A stretch of DNA of 64,000 bases from Lachnospiraceae bacterium (GTDB lineage Bacteria > Bacillota > Clostridia > Lachnospirales > Lachnospiraceae), in NCBI GenBank assembly GCA_017527205.1, contig JAFXQK010000041.1, positions 1 through 64,000 on the forward strand. Direction: 5' to 3'. Shown one piece after another: positions 62,865 to 64,000 of this stretch. The notes under the pieces were generated by a model that did not search any database, was not told the origin of the DNA, and worked only from the letters and a program-made list of their open reading frames with translations. The position numbers and the translations under genes are program-made. Every line of letters begins with the position of its first letter. Position 1 is the stretch's first letter.

Positions 62865-63818
62865 ATGGAAGAGAAGGAGTTTCAGGCGAAACTGCATAAA
62901 AAAACGGAAGAGGTGACGGAGAGCATCTGTACCGTTTTTCATGAATATCTGAAAAAGCAGGAGCACATGCCCTATGTCAAGGTGGTTTTGGATGGCATGG
63001 ATTACAGCTTTATGGCGGGCGGGAAAAGGCTTCGCCCTCTGCTGATGCGGGAGACCTATCGGCTCTTCGCAGGAGAAGAGGCGAAGGAGACCTTGGAGTT
63101 GCAGGAGTTTATGACGGCGCTGGAGATGATCCATACCTATTCGCTGGTGCATGATGATCTTCCTGCCATGGATAATGACGAATATCGCCGCGGTAAGGAG
63201 ACCACCTGGAAGGTTTATGGAGACGGCATGGCCGTTCTCATGGGCGACGGATTGATGAATAGCGCGTTTGAATTGATTTTTTCAACGATTCAGCGGAGCG
63301 TTGCTTCCGGGAAAAGCCCAGAAGAGCTTCAAAGGATCACGCAGTGCGGTGAGATGCTGGCCGTGAAGGCAGGAATTGACGGCATGCTGGGAGGTCAGGT
63401 GGCAGACGTGGAGGCTGAGAAAAAGAACCTTCCCATGGACATGGAGAAGATTCTCTTTATCCATGAAAAGAAGACGGCCGCATTGATTGAGACTGCCATG
63501 GGCATCGGCGCGACACTTGCGGGAGCCACTGCCATGGAGCTGGAGAAGGTTTTGCAAATTGCGAGAAGGGTCGGCATTGCCTTTCAGATTCAGGATGACG
63601 TTCTAGACGTCATTGGAGACAGCGCTGAGCTTGGAAAAACGGTTGGAAGCGATGCAGAGAGCGGAAAAGAGACCTATGTTACGCTCCGCGGATTGGAAAG
63701 CTCCAGGCGCGAGGTGGAAAAGCTTTCGGAGGAGGCCGTGGCACTTTTGCGTGAGCTCCCGGGAGAGCATGCCTTTTTGGAGGAGCTGATTCTTCACCTG
63801 ATTTACAGAAAAAAATAG
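62865..63818 (+). CDS. ispA: Polyprenyl (farnesyl/geranylgeranyl) diphosphate synthase
   Basis: A 317-residue prenyltransferase that builds farnesyl (or longer) diphosphate for undecaprenyl and quinone-type lipids. Both aspartate motifs are present: DDLPAMDND (with the typical two-residue insert of farnesyl synthases) and QDDVLD. KRLRP and GKT-containing substrate sites are also seen. The order xseB-ispA-dxs is the common Gram-positive arrangement. The start is 3 bp after the xseB stop. The N-terminus is a little longer than usual (about 25 residues). Confidence 0.93.
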   Translation: MEEKEFQAKLHKKTEEVTESICTVFHEYLKKQEHMPYVKVVLDGMDYSFMAGGKRLRPLLMRETYRLFAGEEAKETLELQEFMTALEMIHTYSLVHDDLPAMDNDEYRRGKETTWKVYGDGMAVLMGDGLMNSAFELIFSTIQRSVASGKSPEELQRITQCGEMLAVKAGIDGMLGGQVADVEAEKKNLPMDMEKILFIHEKKTAALIETAMGIGATLAGATAMELEKVLQIARRVGIAFQIQDDVLDVIGDSAELGKTVGSDAESGKETYVTLRGLESSRREVEKLSEEAVALLRELPGEHAFLEELILHLIYRKK

Positions 63819-63841
63819 CGTGAGCGAAAAAGAGGTTTTTC

Positions 63842-64000
63842 ATGTACCTAGAGAGCATTGAAAACATAAATGACATAAAGAAGATTGATCCCGAGTGTTA
63901 TCCTGCGCTGGCACAGGAAATTCGTGATTTCCTGATTCAAAAGATCAGCGTGACGGGTGGACATTTGGGATCGAATCTCGGTGCCGTGGAGCTTACCATG
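63842..64000 (+). CDS. dxs: 1-deoxy-D-xylulose-5-phosphate synthase (3' end beyond window)
   Basis: The first 53 codons of the first MEP-pathway enzyme. [30 protein letters not shown] (quoted in part) is the standard N-terminal segment with the GGHLGSNLG substrate loop. AAAGAGG precedes the ATG at 63842. It supplies precursor for ispA just upstream. The gene is cut by the window edge. Confidence 0.92.
   Translation, partial: MYLESIENINDIKKIDPECYPALAQEIRDFLIQKISVTGGHLGSNLGAVELTM

Noticed and set aside
1..64000. CRISPR arrays, tRNA or rRNA genes, prophage or transposase genes
   Set aside because: No regularly spaced repeats, no tRNA-like TTCGA arms in cloverleaf context, and no integrase or transposase motifs were seen on reading the window.

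Overview
The window looks like a chromosome segment of a spore-forming, Gram-positive anaerobe of the Clostridia, most likely Lachnospiraceae. This rests on the complete spoIIIA operon, a fibre-degradation locus of the kind described in Roseburia, many c-di-GMP proteins, an AgrC/LytTR-type two-component pair, strong GGAGG ribosome sites and A/T-rich sigma-A promoters. No rRNA, tRNA, CRISPR array, prophage or insertion sequence was seen. The species cannot be named from the sequence.

Layout. 1-1068: the 3' part of a sugar-nucleotide aminotransferase. 1164-9588: four co-directional c-di-GMP genes (FIST-EAL, sugar-binding-protein-like-GGDEF, GGDEF, PAS-GGDEF-EAL). 9745-12326: a radical SAM/SPASM enzyme translationally coupled to a membrane protein with a zinc ribbon and a Cys-Ala repeat tail. 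12603-19067: an unknown protein, a GH27 enzyme, a GH13 enzyme with an unusual acidic tail, and a receiver-GGDEF-EAL protein. 19196-29256 (minus strand): an ABC exporter-like pair with three paralogous lipoproteins, preceded by a sensor kinase and LytTR regulator. 29331-34286: a small coiled-coil protein, a Cys-rich protein, an aldo/keto reductase-ferredoxin, a DHH phosphoesterase and a membrane protein.

34701-48029 is a beta-mannan utilisation locus. It holds two GH130 phosphorylases, CE2 and CE17-like acetylesterases, a GH36 alpha-galactosidase, mannose-6-phosphate isomerase, a LacI regulator, and an ABC importer made of two permeases and a binding lipoprotein. The inferred route is import of acetylated galacto(gluco)manno-oligosaccharides, removal of acetyl and galactosyl groups, phosphorolysis to mannose-1-phosphate, and entry to glycolysis via ManA. 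No endo-mannanase, epimerase or phosphomannomutase is in the window.

48204-64000 is mostly core genome: a chemoreceptor, an orphan FeoB-associated Cys-rich peptide, spoIIIAA-AH with a candidate sigma-E promoter, deoB, prfC, a transglutaminase-like lipoprotein, and asp23-nusB-xseA-xseB-ispA-dxs (dxs cut by the window end).

Two things stand out. First, a dispersed family of hairpin elements has four full copies (12345, 19107, 26518, 57503), each exactly 73 nt. Their 20-bp stems differ by compensatory changes, and nearly all non-Watson-Crick pairs are G-U in one strand only, which points to a structured RNA of unknown function. Second, the radical SAM/Cys-Ala tail pair looks like an uncharacterised peptide- or protein-modification system.
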